Notes under the pieces: model-generated
The model's input: the letters and a program-made list of their open reading frames with translations, nothing else
Told to the model about the DNA's origin: nothing
The model's database searches: none
NCBI GenBank assembly: GCA_946885665.1
Contig: CAMPGT010000036.1
Coordinates: 1-20,488 of the forward strand
Length of the DNA stretch: 20,488 bases
Direction of reading: 5' to 3'
DNA from: an uncultured Chitinophagaceae bacterium
GTDB lineage: Bacteria > Bacteroidota > Bacteroidia > Chitinophagales > Chitinophagaceae
Translations under genes and position numbers: made by a program
Part shown: piece by piece, positions 6,877-13,765 of the stretch
Layout of the letters: the number at the start of each line of letters is the position of its first letter
Numbering within the stretch: the stretch's first letter is position 1

Positions 6877-8874
6877 GTGGCCGATTTTTATGAGCTTGAA
6901 AAAGAACGAGGCAACAGCATCTTTTCAAAACTCTTGCATACCCAATGGCGCGGGTATAAAATCAATATCATAGACACCCCGGGGTACGACGACTTTGCCG
7001 GTGAAGTGGTGTCGGCATTGCGGGTGGCGGATACCGGCGTGATGCTGCTCAACGCAAACTTCGGCGTTGAAGTGGGCGCCGACATTATCTGGGAATACAC
7101 CGAGAAGTTTAAAACGCCGATGGTCTTTGCCGTCAACAAGCTCGACCAGGACAAAGCCGATTTCGAAAAAACCGTTGCACAGGCCAAAGAGCATTTCGGC
7201 CGCAATATTACCGTTGTGCAGTACCCGCTCAACCAGGGTCTTGAATTCAATGGCATCGTGGATGTGCTGCGCATGACAGTGTATCAATTTCCGCCGGAGG
7301 GCGGCAAGCCGGCAAAGATTCCGATTCCGGAGGCAGAAAGGGAAAAAGCAGAAAGGCTGCACAAAGAATTGATCGAAGCAATTGCCGAGAACGATGAAAC
7401 CCTGATGGAAAAATATTTCGACAAGGGAGAACTCGACGAGGATGAAATGCGGTACGGTTTAAAGAAGGCCATGATCAACCACGACCTTTTTCCCCTTTTT
7501 TGCCTTTCGGCCAAAAAGAATATGGGCAGCGGCAGGTTGATGGGCTTTATTGACAATGTGTGCCCCGCCGCCAATGAAATGCCTCCGCAGACCAGCAAAT
7601 CGGGTGAAACGGTGAAATGCGACGCCAATGAAGCCGCATGCATCTTCATCTATAAAACCAACGCCGAACCACACATTGGCGAAACGTCGTATTTCAAAGT
7701 TTATTCGGGAACGGTCAGGCCGGGTATGGAACTCGTCAATGAATCGGATGGCGTTACCGAAAAGCTGAACCAGATCTTCATCGTTGAAGGCGAAAAGCGT
7801 ACGTCGGTTAACGAACTGGTAGCGGGTGACATCGGCGCAACGATTAAGCTGAAGCATACACACGTCAATAATACGCTGCACGCGAAAGGTAAGCGCTACG
7901 AGTTGGAGCCGATTGAATTTCCGCAGCCTTTGATGAGCATTGCGATTGAATCCACCCAAAAGGGTGATGAAGAAAAGCTGTCGCAGGCACTTCACCAGGT
8001 GCAGGAAGAGGATCCGACGGTACGGGTTGAACTGTCGCAGGAGCTCAGGCAAACCATTCTCCATTGCCAGGGCGAGCTGCATTTGTCGGTCGTCAAATGG
8101 AAATTGGAGCATATAGCCCGGAACCTCCAGGTAAAATTTTCGCGGCCGCGCATCCCCTACCGCGAAACGATCAGGAAAACAGTGCAGTCGAGCTACCGGC
8201 ATAAAAAACAATCGGGGGGCGCAGGACAGTTTGCAGAAGTATACATGCAGGTGGAACCGTTTTATGAAGGCATGGCCGACCCGAAAAATTTTAACGTACG
8301 CGGAAGGGATGAGTATAAACTGGACTGGGGCGGCAAGCTTGTGTTTCTGAATTGTATTGTTGGCGGCGCGATAGACCAACGGTTCCTTCCCTCCATCCTG
8401 AAAGGGGTGATGGAAAAGATGCAGGAGGGCCCGCTAACGGGGTCGCATGTGCGCGATGTGAGGGTGAGCGTTTATGACGGCAAGATGCACGCGGTCGATT
8501 CAAATGACATCTCGTTCAAGATAGCCGGGCTGATGGCCTTTAAACAGGCGTTTCAGCAAGCTGATCCGCAAATACTGGAACCCGTTTACCAGCTTACCGT
8601 GCTCTGCCCCGATGAGCTTACGGGCGCCATCATCAGCGACCTGCAGTCGCGGCGCGCGGTAATTGAGGGCATGGATGCCGAAAGTCATTTTACGAAGATC
8701 TCGGTGCGCGTGCCGCTTGCGGAGATGCAGGACTATTCTTCTTCACTGAGGTCCATTACGCAGGGCCGCGCCAAATTCCGACTGTCTTTTTCAGAGTATG
8801 GTGTTGTTCCTTTTGAGGTGCAGCGCAGATTAATTGATGAATACCACAAGGTGGGGAAAGAGGAGTTGGTATGA
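6877..8874 (+). CDS. Elongation factor G paralogue (EF-G2/FusA2 type), main open part
   Basis: A ribosomal translocase-like GTPase. Together with the upstream 6736 piece the gene would encode 712 residues, the usual EF-G length. The open part holds switch I (KERGNSIFS), G3 (DTPGYDDF), G4 (VNKLDQDK) and G5-like LSAKKNMG. Domain II follows (CIFIYKTNAEPHIGETSYFK), then domain III (EEDPTVRVELSQE...GELHLSVV) and domains IV and V (SGGAGQFAEVYMQVEP...VSVYDGKMHAVDSN). The P-loop lies upstream of the TAA at 6862, so a protein starting here (GTG at 6877) would lack G1 and could not bind GTP normally. The canonical catalytic His of DTPGH is Tyr (residue 84 of the full frame). Some Bacteroides EF-G2 proteins are reported to work without GTP hydrolysis; whether this is an orthologue is inference. 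It is probably not the main EF-G. Confidence 0.9.
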   Translation: MADFYELEKERGNSIFSKLLHTQWRGYKINIIDTPGYDDFAGEVVSALRVADTGVMLLNANFGVEVGADIIWEYTEKFKTPMVFAVNKLDQDKADFEKTVAQAKEHFGRNITVVQYPLNQGLEFNGIVDVLRMTVYQFPPEGGKPAKIPIPEAEREKAERLHKELIEAIAENDETLMEKYFDKGELDEDEMRYGLKKAMINHDLFPLFCLSAKKNMGSGRLMGFIDNVCPAANEMPPQTSKSGETVKCDANEAACIFIYKTNAEPHIGETSYFKVYSGTVRPGMELVNESDGVTEKLNQIFIVEGEKRTSVNELVAGDIGATIKLKHTHVNNTLHAKGKRYELEPIEFPQPLMSIAIESTQKGDEEKLSQALHQVQEEDPTVRVELSQELRQTILHCQGELHLSVVKWKLEHIARNLQVKFSRPRIPYRETIRKTVQSSYRHKKQSGGAGQFAEVYMQVEPFYEGMADPKNFNVRGRDEYKLDWGGKLVFLNCIVGGAIDQRFLPSILKGVMEKMQEGPLTGSHVRDVRVSVYDGKMHAVDSNDISFKIAGLMAFKQAFQQADPQILEPVYQLTVLCPDELTGAIISDLQSRRAVIEGMDAESHFTKISVRVPLAEMQDYSSSLRSITQGRAKFRLSFSEYGVVPFEVQRRLIDEYHKVGKEELV

Positions 8875-8927
8875 GGAGACGGGAGACGTATCCCCGCTGG
8901 CGGGGGTGGACAACAGACTAAAAAAAG

Positions 8928-8971
8928 AAAAGGAAACTTCGCCAACTAAAAAGTCGGCGAAGTTTCCTTTT
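8928..8971. terminator. Strong bidirectional terminator
   Basis: AAAAGGAAACTTCGCC (8928-8943) and GGCGAAGTTTCCTTTT (8956-8971) form a perfect 16-bp stem. Inside it ACT/AGT can pair around an AAAA loop. A-rich and T-rich flanks make it work on both strands. It separates the converging EF-G-like gene (end 8874) and OmpA-like gene (end 8993). A short GC hairpin, CCCCGC-TG-GCGGGG (8892-8905), lies just before it; its role is unknown. Confidence 0.92.
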
Positions 8972-8992
8972 AAAAAGATTATCTCTGCTTGG

Positions 8993-9733
8993 TTACTTAT
9001 TGAACAACTTGAAAGCTTCGGGGGTCAGTACGATTTCAGTTCTCCTGTTCTGAGCCCTTCCTTCTTCAGTTGAATTATCTGCCACGGCATTGTATTCAGC
9101 CTGTCCTGCCGCTGTCATACGAGCCGGATCGATCTTCATCATGTTCTTAAGCGCACGAACAACACTGTTAGCCCGTTCTGTGCTGAGCGTCCAGTTGTCC
9201 CTTCCACGGCCTGCCCTGTCGTCGGTATGGCCTACAACCAGGATCTTCAGGTTGGGATATTCATTGATCACGGAAGCAAAGGTGCCCAGCACGGTTTCAC
9301 CGTCTTTACCAATCCTTGTACTGCCGCTTCTGTAAAGCAGGGCATCTTCGATAGTGATATAAACCAAACCATCTTTATACTGAACGTTAACTCCGCGATC
9401 TGCGTAGTCAGCCATCCTGTCTGCAACTTTCTTCTGAACTTCCTGCATGTTGTTCACATAATCGTCAACAGTACCTTGCAACTCCTGCAGTTGGCCCTTG
9501 GCAGTTTCCCCTTCCTTCTGGTAGCGGTCGCGTTCTTCAGCCAGTGTTTTGCTATTAGCCAGCGCGTCATTCAACTGAGTCTGCAGATCATTCGTCTTTT
9601 TCAGCAATGAATCATAGGAATTTTTGGCATTTTGCGCGTCGGTTGTTGCAGCCTTGTATTTCTTGGTCGAAACACATGACGTGAAGGCAACGATCAGGAG
9701 CAATAACCAGGATAGCGTAATTTTCTGTAACAT
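8993..9733 (-). CDS. OmpA/Pal-family peptidoglycan-binding lipoprotein
   Basis: An envelope lipoprotein that anchors the outer membrane to peptidoglycan. The lipoprotein signal MLQKITLSWLLLLIVAFTSC ends in a lipobox with the lipidated Cys20. A coiled-coil region rich in A, N, K, Q and E follows (about 30-105). The OmpA domain covers about 120-240: LLYRSGSTRIGKDG, LKILVVGHTDDRAGRGRDNW, LSTERANSVVRAL and the NRRTEIVL end. The Asp of GHTDD and the Arg of NRRTE are the known meso-diaminopimelate contacts. I chose the ATG at 9733, which gives a compact signal peptide and has an A/T-rich upstream stretch. The ATG at 9760 adds nine residues (MNKTQNLIK) and is also possible. It is a single gene bounded by the terminator at 8928-8971. 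Confidence 0.93.
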   Translation of the reverse strand: MLQKITLSWLLLLIVAFTSCVSTKKYKAATTDAQNAKNSYDSLLKKTNDLQTQLNDALANSKTLAEERDRYQKEGETAKGQLQELQGTVDDYVNNMQEVQKKVADRMADYADRGVNVQYKDGLVYITIEDALLYRSGSTRIGKDGETVLGTFASVINEYPNLKILVVGHTDDRAGRGRDNWTLSTERANSVVRALKNMMKIDPARMTAAGQAEYNAVADNSTEEGRAQNRRTEIVLTPEAFKLFNK

Positions 9734-9993
9734 TTTAATTAAATTTTGAGTTTTATTCATTTTAAAGCAAATATCGGCAGGAGATTGGAAAGGTAAAATA
9801 TTTTATATAGTTAATAGCCAATAATTTCTCAGCCGCAAATATAAGATTGCCTGAGTAACTGCAATAAATATACCAGTACATTCCTTTTGCCTGCGTCCCA
9901 CATTTAAGTGATATTAAAATATTTTCCGGCTAAACAGATTGAAATTTCATTAAAATACGGTAAACGAGGCCGATAATCGGTCTTTTGAAACAG

Positions 9994-10022
9994 TTATCCA
10001 CAGCCGCACCGCGTTATCCACA
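9994..10022 (+). promoter_or_regulatory. Two perfect DnaA boxes in tandem
   Basis: TTATCCACA occurs at 9994-10002 and again at 10014-10022, same orientation, starts 20 bp apart (about two helical turns). This is the exact consensus DnaA box. AT-rich DNA lies directly to the left. The pair could belong to a replication origin, or to a DnaA-titrating or DnaA-regulated site. Only two boxes were seen and no dnaA or other typical origin gene is in the window, so origin status is unproven. Confidence 0.6.
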
Positions 10023-10050
10023 GGACCCTCCTCCTGGAGCTTGCATGCAA

Positions 10051-10075
10051 AAAACCGCCCCCTGAGGGCGGTTTT
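10051..10075 (-). terminator. Rho-independent terminator of the 10120-10827 lipoprotein gene
   Basis: AAAACCGCCC (10051-10060) and GGGCGGTTTT (10066-10075) form a perfect 10-bp stem with a 5-nt loop. Read on the minus strand, the stem is followed by a T6 run ending in TTTTTTGC, right after the gene that stops at 10120. A 10-bp palindrome, TTGCATGCAA (10041-10050), adjoins it. Confidence 0.88.
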
Positions 10076-10119
10076 CAAACTAACCCTATTCTCCGCCGGG
10101 AAAGATTTAAACGTACAGA

Positions 10120-10827
10120 TCATGTGTGGCCAAGCCGTTCATCGTCGTAAAAGTCATTTACCTGGTTAGGATTATTACGATTAAGCTCTCCTATGGGGCG
10201 ACGGTCCTCAGCTTTGTCGCCCACCACGTTCTCCGTGTACACATTAACGAACAGCAGCCCGGTCTCAGTAAATTCGAAGGTACCGGCTTCGCCGTCGGCC
10301 TCATCATCATCGAGTTGCTTTGCCTCCGAAGCCGTGGTGGAACTATGTGCCAGCGACCCGCAAACAGCGTTGATGCGATGGCTTTCGGCGCCGTCGTAAA
10401 TGCTTACCGAAATTAACGGCCCCACATTGCCCTCAGCCACCATCGTGATCTTGGCGCCATCGGGAAATATGATCGTGCGCCGCGTTCCAATTCGGTCTTT
10501 TACGTGTTTGCCGTTCAGGTTTTCATGGTTACCGGATGTCACTTCCCTGCCGTCCCTGCTGGTATCTCCCCAAAATTCGATTTTGAAACCGGGATAATCT
10601 TTATGGCCAATCGAAATAGAACCATCCAGATCAATTTTTATCGTGCCGCCACCGCTTGTTTTGAAAGTGTACACGTCGTCGGATGCAGAATAAATAAGGT
10701 TGCCAACAGGAGCCACGGGCTCGCATTCCGATTTTTTTTCGGGCTCTTTCGTATCTTTTTTGCAACCGGTGAGCGAAAGTAAAAGCATGAGGGCCGCGCC
10801 AAGCGACCGTTTGAAATGAGTGATCAT
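10120..10827 (-). CDS. Lipoprotein of unknown function
   Basis: I do not recognise this 235-residue protein. It has a clear lipoprotein signal, MITHFKRSLGAALMLLLSLTG, with the lipobox Cys22. A charged K/E-rich linker follows (KKDTKEPEKKSE). The middle (about 45-150) looks like beta strands: VYTFKTSGGGTIKIDLDGSI, HVKDRIGTRRTIIFPDGAKI, then LISVSIYDGAESHRIN. This hints at a small beta-sandwich or binding fold. After Cys154 there is an acidic stretch (AKQLDDDEADGEAG) and a polar C-terminus rich in N, D and R. The charged residues after the lipidated Cys might direct it to the cell surface, as known for some Bacteroidota lipoproteins; that is inference. It has its own terminator and an inverted repeat just before the start. 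Confidence 0.85.
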   Translation of the reverse strand: MITHFKRSLGAALMLLLSLTGCKKDTKEPEKKSECEPVAPVGNLIYSASDDVYTFKTSGGGTIKIDLDGSISIGHKDYPGFKIEFWGDTSRDGREVTSGNHENLNGKHVKDRIGTRRTIIFPDGAKITMVAEGNVGPLISVSIYDGAESHRINAVCGSLAHSSTTASEAKQLDDDEADGEAGTFEFTETGLLFVNVYTENVVGDKAEDRRPIGELNRNNPNQVNDFYDDERLGHT

Positions 10828-10830
10828 GAA

Positions 10831-10856
10831 AACGATATTTATTCCTTCATATCGTT
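10831..10856. promoter_or_regulatory. Inverted repeat upstream of the lipoprotein gene
   Basis: AACGATAT (10831-10838) and ATATCGTT (10849-10856) are perfect 8-bp inverted repeats separated by 10 bp. They begin 3 bp upstream of the ATG of the minus-strand lipoprotein gene (10827). The pair could be a dimer-binding operator or a hairpin in the 5' leader that affects translation. No regulator is indicated. Confidence 0.4.
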
Positions 10857-10983
10857 ACACGAAGTCAAATGTCATCAACACGGTCTGCAAATTAATCTGG
10901 ACGATTGAATATTTTACCGCTGAAAACCAACTAAATATGTAATTTAAATATTAAGACCGCATCAATCAGCGAAACACGATTCT

Positions 10984-11913
10984 ATGCATTCAAAAAAAAT
11001 AATAGTTATTGGGAGCACGAATATGGATATGGTGGTAAAAACTAGCCACATCCCGGTGCCTGGTGAAACCGTCCTCTCCGGTTCTTTTTTTATGAACCCA
11101 GGCGGCAAAGGCGCTAACCAGGCGGTATCGGTTGCGCGTCTGGGTGGTGATGTTGCCTTTGTGTCCAAAGTAGGCAACGATGTTTTCGGTAAACAGTCAA
11201 CGCAATTGTTCGAAGAAGAAGGTATCGACATCGCCCACCTCCTGTCAGACGACACCCTCCCATCGGGCGTGGCGCTGATTACTGTTGACCGGTCGGGCGA
11301 AAACAGTATTGTTGTGGCATCGGGAGCGAACGCAAGCCTTATGCCGGCCGACCTCGAAGACGCACTCGACAAAATTGCCGGTGCAGGCATTGTGCTCATG
11401 CAATTGGAAATACCGATGGAAACCGTACACTTTGCCGCCATCTATGCAGTAAAACACGGCGTCAAAGTGATCCTGAATCCTGCGCCGGCAAATACGCTTC
11501 CCCCGAAATTGCTGAGCTGCATAGATATCATAACACCCAACCAAAGTGAAGCCGCCATGCTTTCGGGTATCAACGTAACCGACGCCGCCACCGCGGCACA
11601 GGCAGCAGTGGCGATTCAGAACCTGGGGGTAAAAAGCGTAATCATTACTATGGGCGCCATGGGATGTGTTATTTATGACAAGGGAGAAATTACAGTGGTA
11701 CCCGCACAAAAAGTGGAGGCCGTTGATACCACCGCCGCCGGCGATGTATTTTGTGGCGCGCTCGCAGTGGCCCTTGCAGAAGGCGGCACGTTGTTCGACG
11801 CGGTCGACTTCGCCAGCCGCGCAGCTGCGATTTCCGTAACGCGCATGGGGGCGCAGCCTTCCATCCCTTATCGCAAGGAATTAATCACGGGGAATATACA
11901 ATTGAAACCGTAG
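10984..11913 (+). CDS. rbsK: Ribokinase (PfkB family)
   Basis: Phosphorylates D-ribose (or deoxyribose) at O5 using ATP, feeding the pentose phosphate pathway. The 309-residue length is typical. The N-terminal PfkB signature is MNPGGKGANQAVSVARLGG (sugar-binding GGKGAN at about 40-45). The C-terminal signature VDTTAAGDVFCGAL holds the anion hole and the catalytic Asp (about residue 253). The middle contains NPAPANTLP and DIITPNQSEA, typical of RbsK. The gene is followed 51 bp later by a GRP-type sugar permease on the same strand, which supports a sugar uptake and phosphorylation operon. Other PfkB substrates cannot be excluded, but the motifs fit ribokinase best. Confidence 0.93.
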   Translation: MHSKKIIVIGSTNMDMVVKTSHIPVPGETVLSGSFFMNPGGKGANQAVSVARLGGDVAFVSKVGNDVFGKQSTQLFEEEGIDIAHLLSDDTLPSGVALITVDRSGENSIVVASGANASLMPADLEDALDKIAGAGIVLMQLEIPMETVHFAAIYAVKHGVKVILNPAPANTLPPKLLSCIDIITPNQSEAAMLSGINVTDAATAAQAAVAIQNLGVKSVIITMGAMGCVIYDKGEITVVPAQKVEAVDTTAAGDVFCGALAVALAEGGTLFDAVDFASRAAAISVTRMGAQPSIPYRKELITGNIQLKP

Positions 11914-11955
11914 CATCCATTTCCAACCCAAAAACTCAACAATCAATAAAATAAA

Positions 11956-11960
11956 AGGAG
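11956..11960 (+). promoter_or_regulatory. Shine-Dalgarno-like site of the permease gene
   Basis: AGGAG lies 4 bp before the ATG at 11965 (AAAAGGAGTACCATG). Strong Shine-Dalgarno sites are uncommon in Bacteroidota, and the other starts in this window lack one, so this site may boost permease translation or may be chance. Confidence 0.45.
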
Positions 11961-11964
11961 TACC

Positions 11965-12966
11965 ATGTTCATCGTAGAAAATTATGGCACCGCTGTATTG
12001 CTTTGCGTGATCACCATGCTGTGTTGGGGCTCATGGGCCAATACACAGAAACTCGCAAGCAAAAGCTGGCGCTTCGAGTTGTTCTATTGGGATTATGTCA
12101 TCGGCATATTGCTTTTCTCACTCGTATCCGCACTTACGCTCGGCAGCTTCGGCAGCCACGGCCGCAGTTTTATCGAAGATATCGGTCAGGCTTCCGGCGA
12201 AAATATCGGCAGTGCATTCTTCGGCGGCATCGTATTCAATGCCGCAAACATTCTCCTTGCCGCCGCTATTTCGATTGCGGGCATGGCCGTTGCTTTTCCT
12301 GTTGGAATCGGGCTGGCGCTCGTACTCGGTGTGCTCATCAATTATTTCGGCGCCGAAAAAGGAAATGCCAGCTTGCTGTTTACCGGCGTGGTATTGGTTA
12401 CAATAGCCATCATCCTGAACGCCCTTGCTTACAAAAAAACAAAAGGCTCGCAGTCAGCGGTATCATCCAAGGGTATCATCATCTCGGTGATCGCCGGTAT
12501 CCTGATGTCGTTTTTCTACCGCTTTATCGCCGTATCGATGGATCTCGAAAATTTTGTTGAACCCGCGGCAGGAAAAATGACGCCCTACACCGCAGTGTTT
12601 ATCTTCTCATGCGGCATTTTTGTCAGCAATTTTTTATTCAACACCATTTTGATCAAAAAGCCTTTTGAAGGGAGTCCCACCAGCTACCGTGAATATTTTA
12701 GCGGCCCTTTTAAAACGCACCTTGTAGGTATTTTGGGCGGCCTTATTTGGGGACTAGGAAATTCATTCAACCTCATTGCGGCCGGCAAGGCGGGTCCGGC
12801 AATTTCTTACGGGCTCGGCCAGGGGGCCACGCTCGTGGCCGCGCTTTGGGGTGTGTTCATCTGGAAAGAATTCCGCGGCGCGCCGCGCGGCACCAACGCC
12901 TACATCACAGCGATGTTTTTATTTTTTATTGGCGGGCTCGCGCTGATCATTGCATCAGGAACCTAA
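11965..12966 (+). CDS. GRP-family sugar permease (DMT superfamily)
   Basis: An inner membrane carrier of the glucose/ribose porter (GRP) family, related to RhaT and drug/metabolite transporters. The 333 residues form about ten transmembrane helices. The first starts AVLLCVITMLCWGSWANTQK, with the W-G-S-W-A-N pattern seen in this family. A later helix has GLIWGLGNSFNLIAAGKAGP followed by ISYGLGQGATLVAALWGVFI, also typical. It follows ribokinase with 51 bp between and a good ribosome binding site, so the pair probably imports and phosphorylates ribose or a nucleoside-derived sugar. The exact substrate is inferred from the neighbour. No good terminator is visible in the 31 bp before the converging slipin gene. 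Confidence 0.9.
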   Translation: MFIVENYGTAVLLCVITMLCWGSWANTQKLASKSWRFELFYWDYVIGILLFSLVSALTLGSFGSHGRSFIEDIGQASGENIGSAFFGGIVFNAANILLAAAISIAGMAVAFPVGIGLALVLGVLINYFGAEKGNASLLFTGVVLVTIAIILNALAYKKTKGSQSAVSSKGIIISVIAGILMSFFYRFIAVSMDLENFVEPAAGKMTPYTAVFIFSCGIFVSNFLFNTILIKKPFEGSPTSYREYFSGPFKTHLVGILGGLIWGLGNSFNLIAAGKAGPAISYGLGQGATLVAALWGVFIWKEFRGAPRGTNAYITAMFLFFIGGLALIIASGT

Positions 12967-12997
12967 AAAGTACGCGGTGGCGCAATAAAATTTTAAC

Positions 12998-13753
12998 TTA
13001 TTCTGACTTCTTCATAAAAGCGGTCACGAGATCGATGGGTATCGGAAATACTGTCGTGGAATTATTTTCCGTCGCAATTTCACGAAGTGTTTGAAGATAA
13101 CGAAGGGTAAGCGCACTCGGCTGATCGCTCAGTATCTTCGCTGCATCCGCCAGTTTTTGCGATGCCTGGAACTCGCCTTCTGCGGCAATTATCTTTGAGC
13201 GGCGCTCCCTCTCGGCTTCGGCCTGCTTTGCCATCGCCCTTTGCATTTCCTGCGGCAAGTCAATTTGCTTTACTTCCACGTTCGACACCTTAATGCCCCA
13301 TGGTTCGGTGTGCGTATCAATGATGTGCTGCAGTTTCTGGTTGATCTTTTCGCGCTGCGAAAGCAGGTCGTCCATTTCCGACTGTCCCAACACGCTTCTT
13401 AACGTCGTTTGAGAAAATTGGGAAGTGGCCACAAGATAGTTCTCCACTTCCACAACGGCCTTCCGCGGGTCCATCACGCGGAAATACACCACGGCATTCA
13501 CCTTAACCGAAACGTTATCCTGCGTGATGATGTCTTGCGGCGGCACATCCATCACCACTGTGCGAAGGCTAACCTTCACCATCTTATCGATCACCGGGAT
13601 CAGCAGGATGAGGCCCGGGCCCTTCAGCGCGATCAGCCTTCCGAGCCGGAACACCACACCACGCTCATATTCGCGCAGTATCCTGATGGCGCTGGAAAGA
13701 AACAGAATGACAAGAATAACGATGATAATCGTTGATACCGGTAAATGTTGCAT
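12998..13753 (-). CDS. Slipin (SPFH/Band 7 family) membrane protein
   Basis: A stomatin-like membrane scaffold. An N-terminal transmembrane helix (about 7-24, [13 protein letters not shown]) precedes the Band 7 domain: [47 protein letters not shown] and [12 protein letters not shown] coiled coil (about 175-215, [19 protein letters not shown] with [10 protein letters not shown]) comes next, and the C-terminal end is [11 protein letters not shown]. The 251-residue length is usual for prokaryotic slipins. It starts 12 bp after the stop of the NfeD-type protease gene. The pairing of slipin with NfeD is well known; the protease of this class cleaves the C-terminal part of its partner stomatin in Pyrococcus. 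They probably act together in membrane quality control. Confidence 0.94.
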   Translation of the reverse strand: MQHLPVSTIIIVILVILFLSSAIRILREYERGVVFRLGRLIALKGPGLILLIPVIDKMVKVSLRTVVMDVPPQDIITQDNVSVKVNAVVYFRVMDPRKAVVEVENYLVATSQFSQTTLRSVLGQSEMDDLLSQREKINQKLQHIIDTHTEPWGIKVSNVEVKQIDLPQEMQRAMAKQAEAERERRSKIIAAEGEFQASQKLADAAKILSDQPSALTLRYLQTLREIATENNSTTVFPIPIDLVTAFMKKSE

Positions 13754-13765
13754 AAGCTGTATTTT

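Larger units (their letters stand above)
9761..10119. other. Gene-free stretch between two minus-strand lipoprotein genes
   Basis: About 360 bases without a coding frame I can support. From 9780 to 9960 it is very AT-rich, with TAAAATATTTT at two places (near 9793 and 9914). The two DnaA boxes (9994-10022) and the terminator of the next gene (10051-10075) follow. On the minus strand GATATTTG (9775-9768) is one base off the -7 consensus and could serve the OmpA-like gene. Confidence 0.6.

Noticed and set aside
7459..8379. 306-codon minus-strand open frame opposite the EF-G-like gene
   Set aside because: It lies wholly inside a strongly supported gene, and its translation has shadow-type composition with no domain.
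8892..8905. CCCCGC-TG-GCGGGG hairpin as a separate terminator or repeated palindromic element
   Set aside because: Loop of only 2 nt, no T-run, and no second copy noticed in the window; the adjacent 16-bp stem explains termination.
12967..12997. Possible terminator between the permease and slipin genes
   Set aside because: Only a 3-bp GC stem can be formed; not enough to call.
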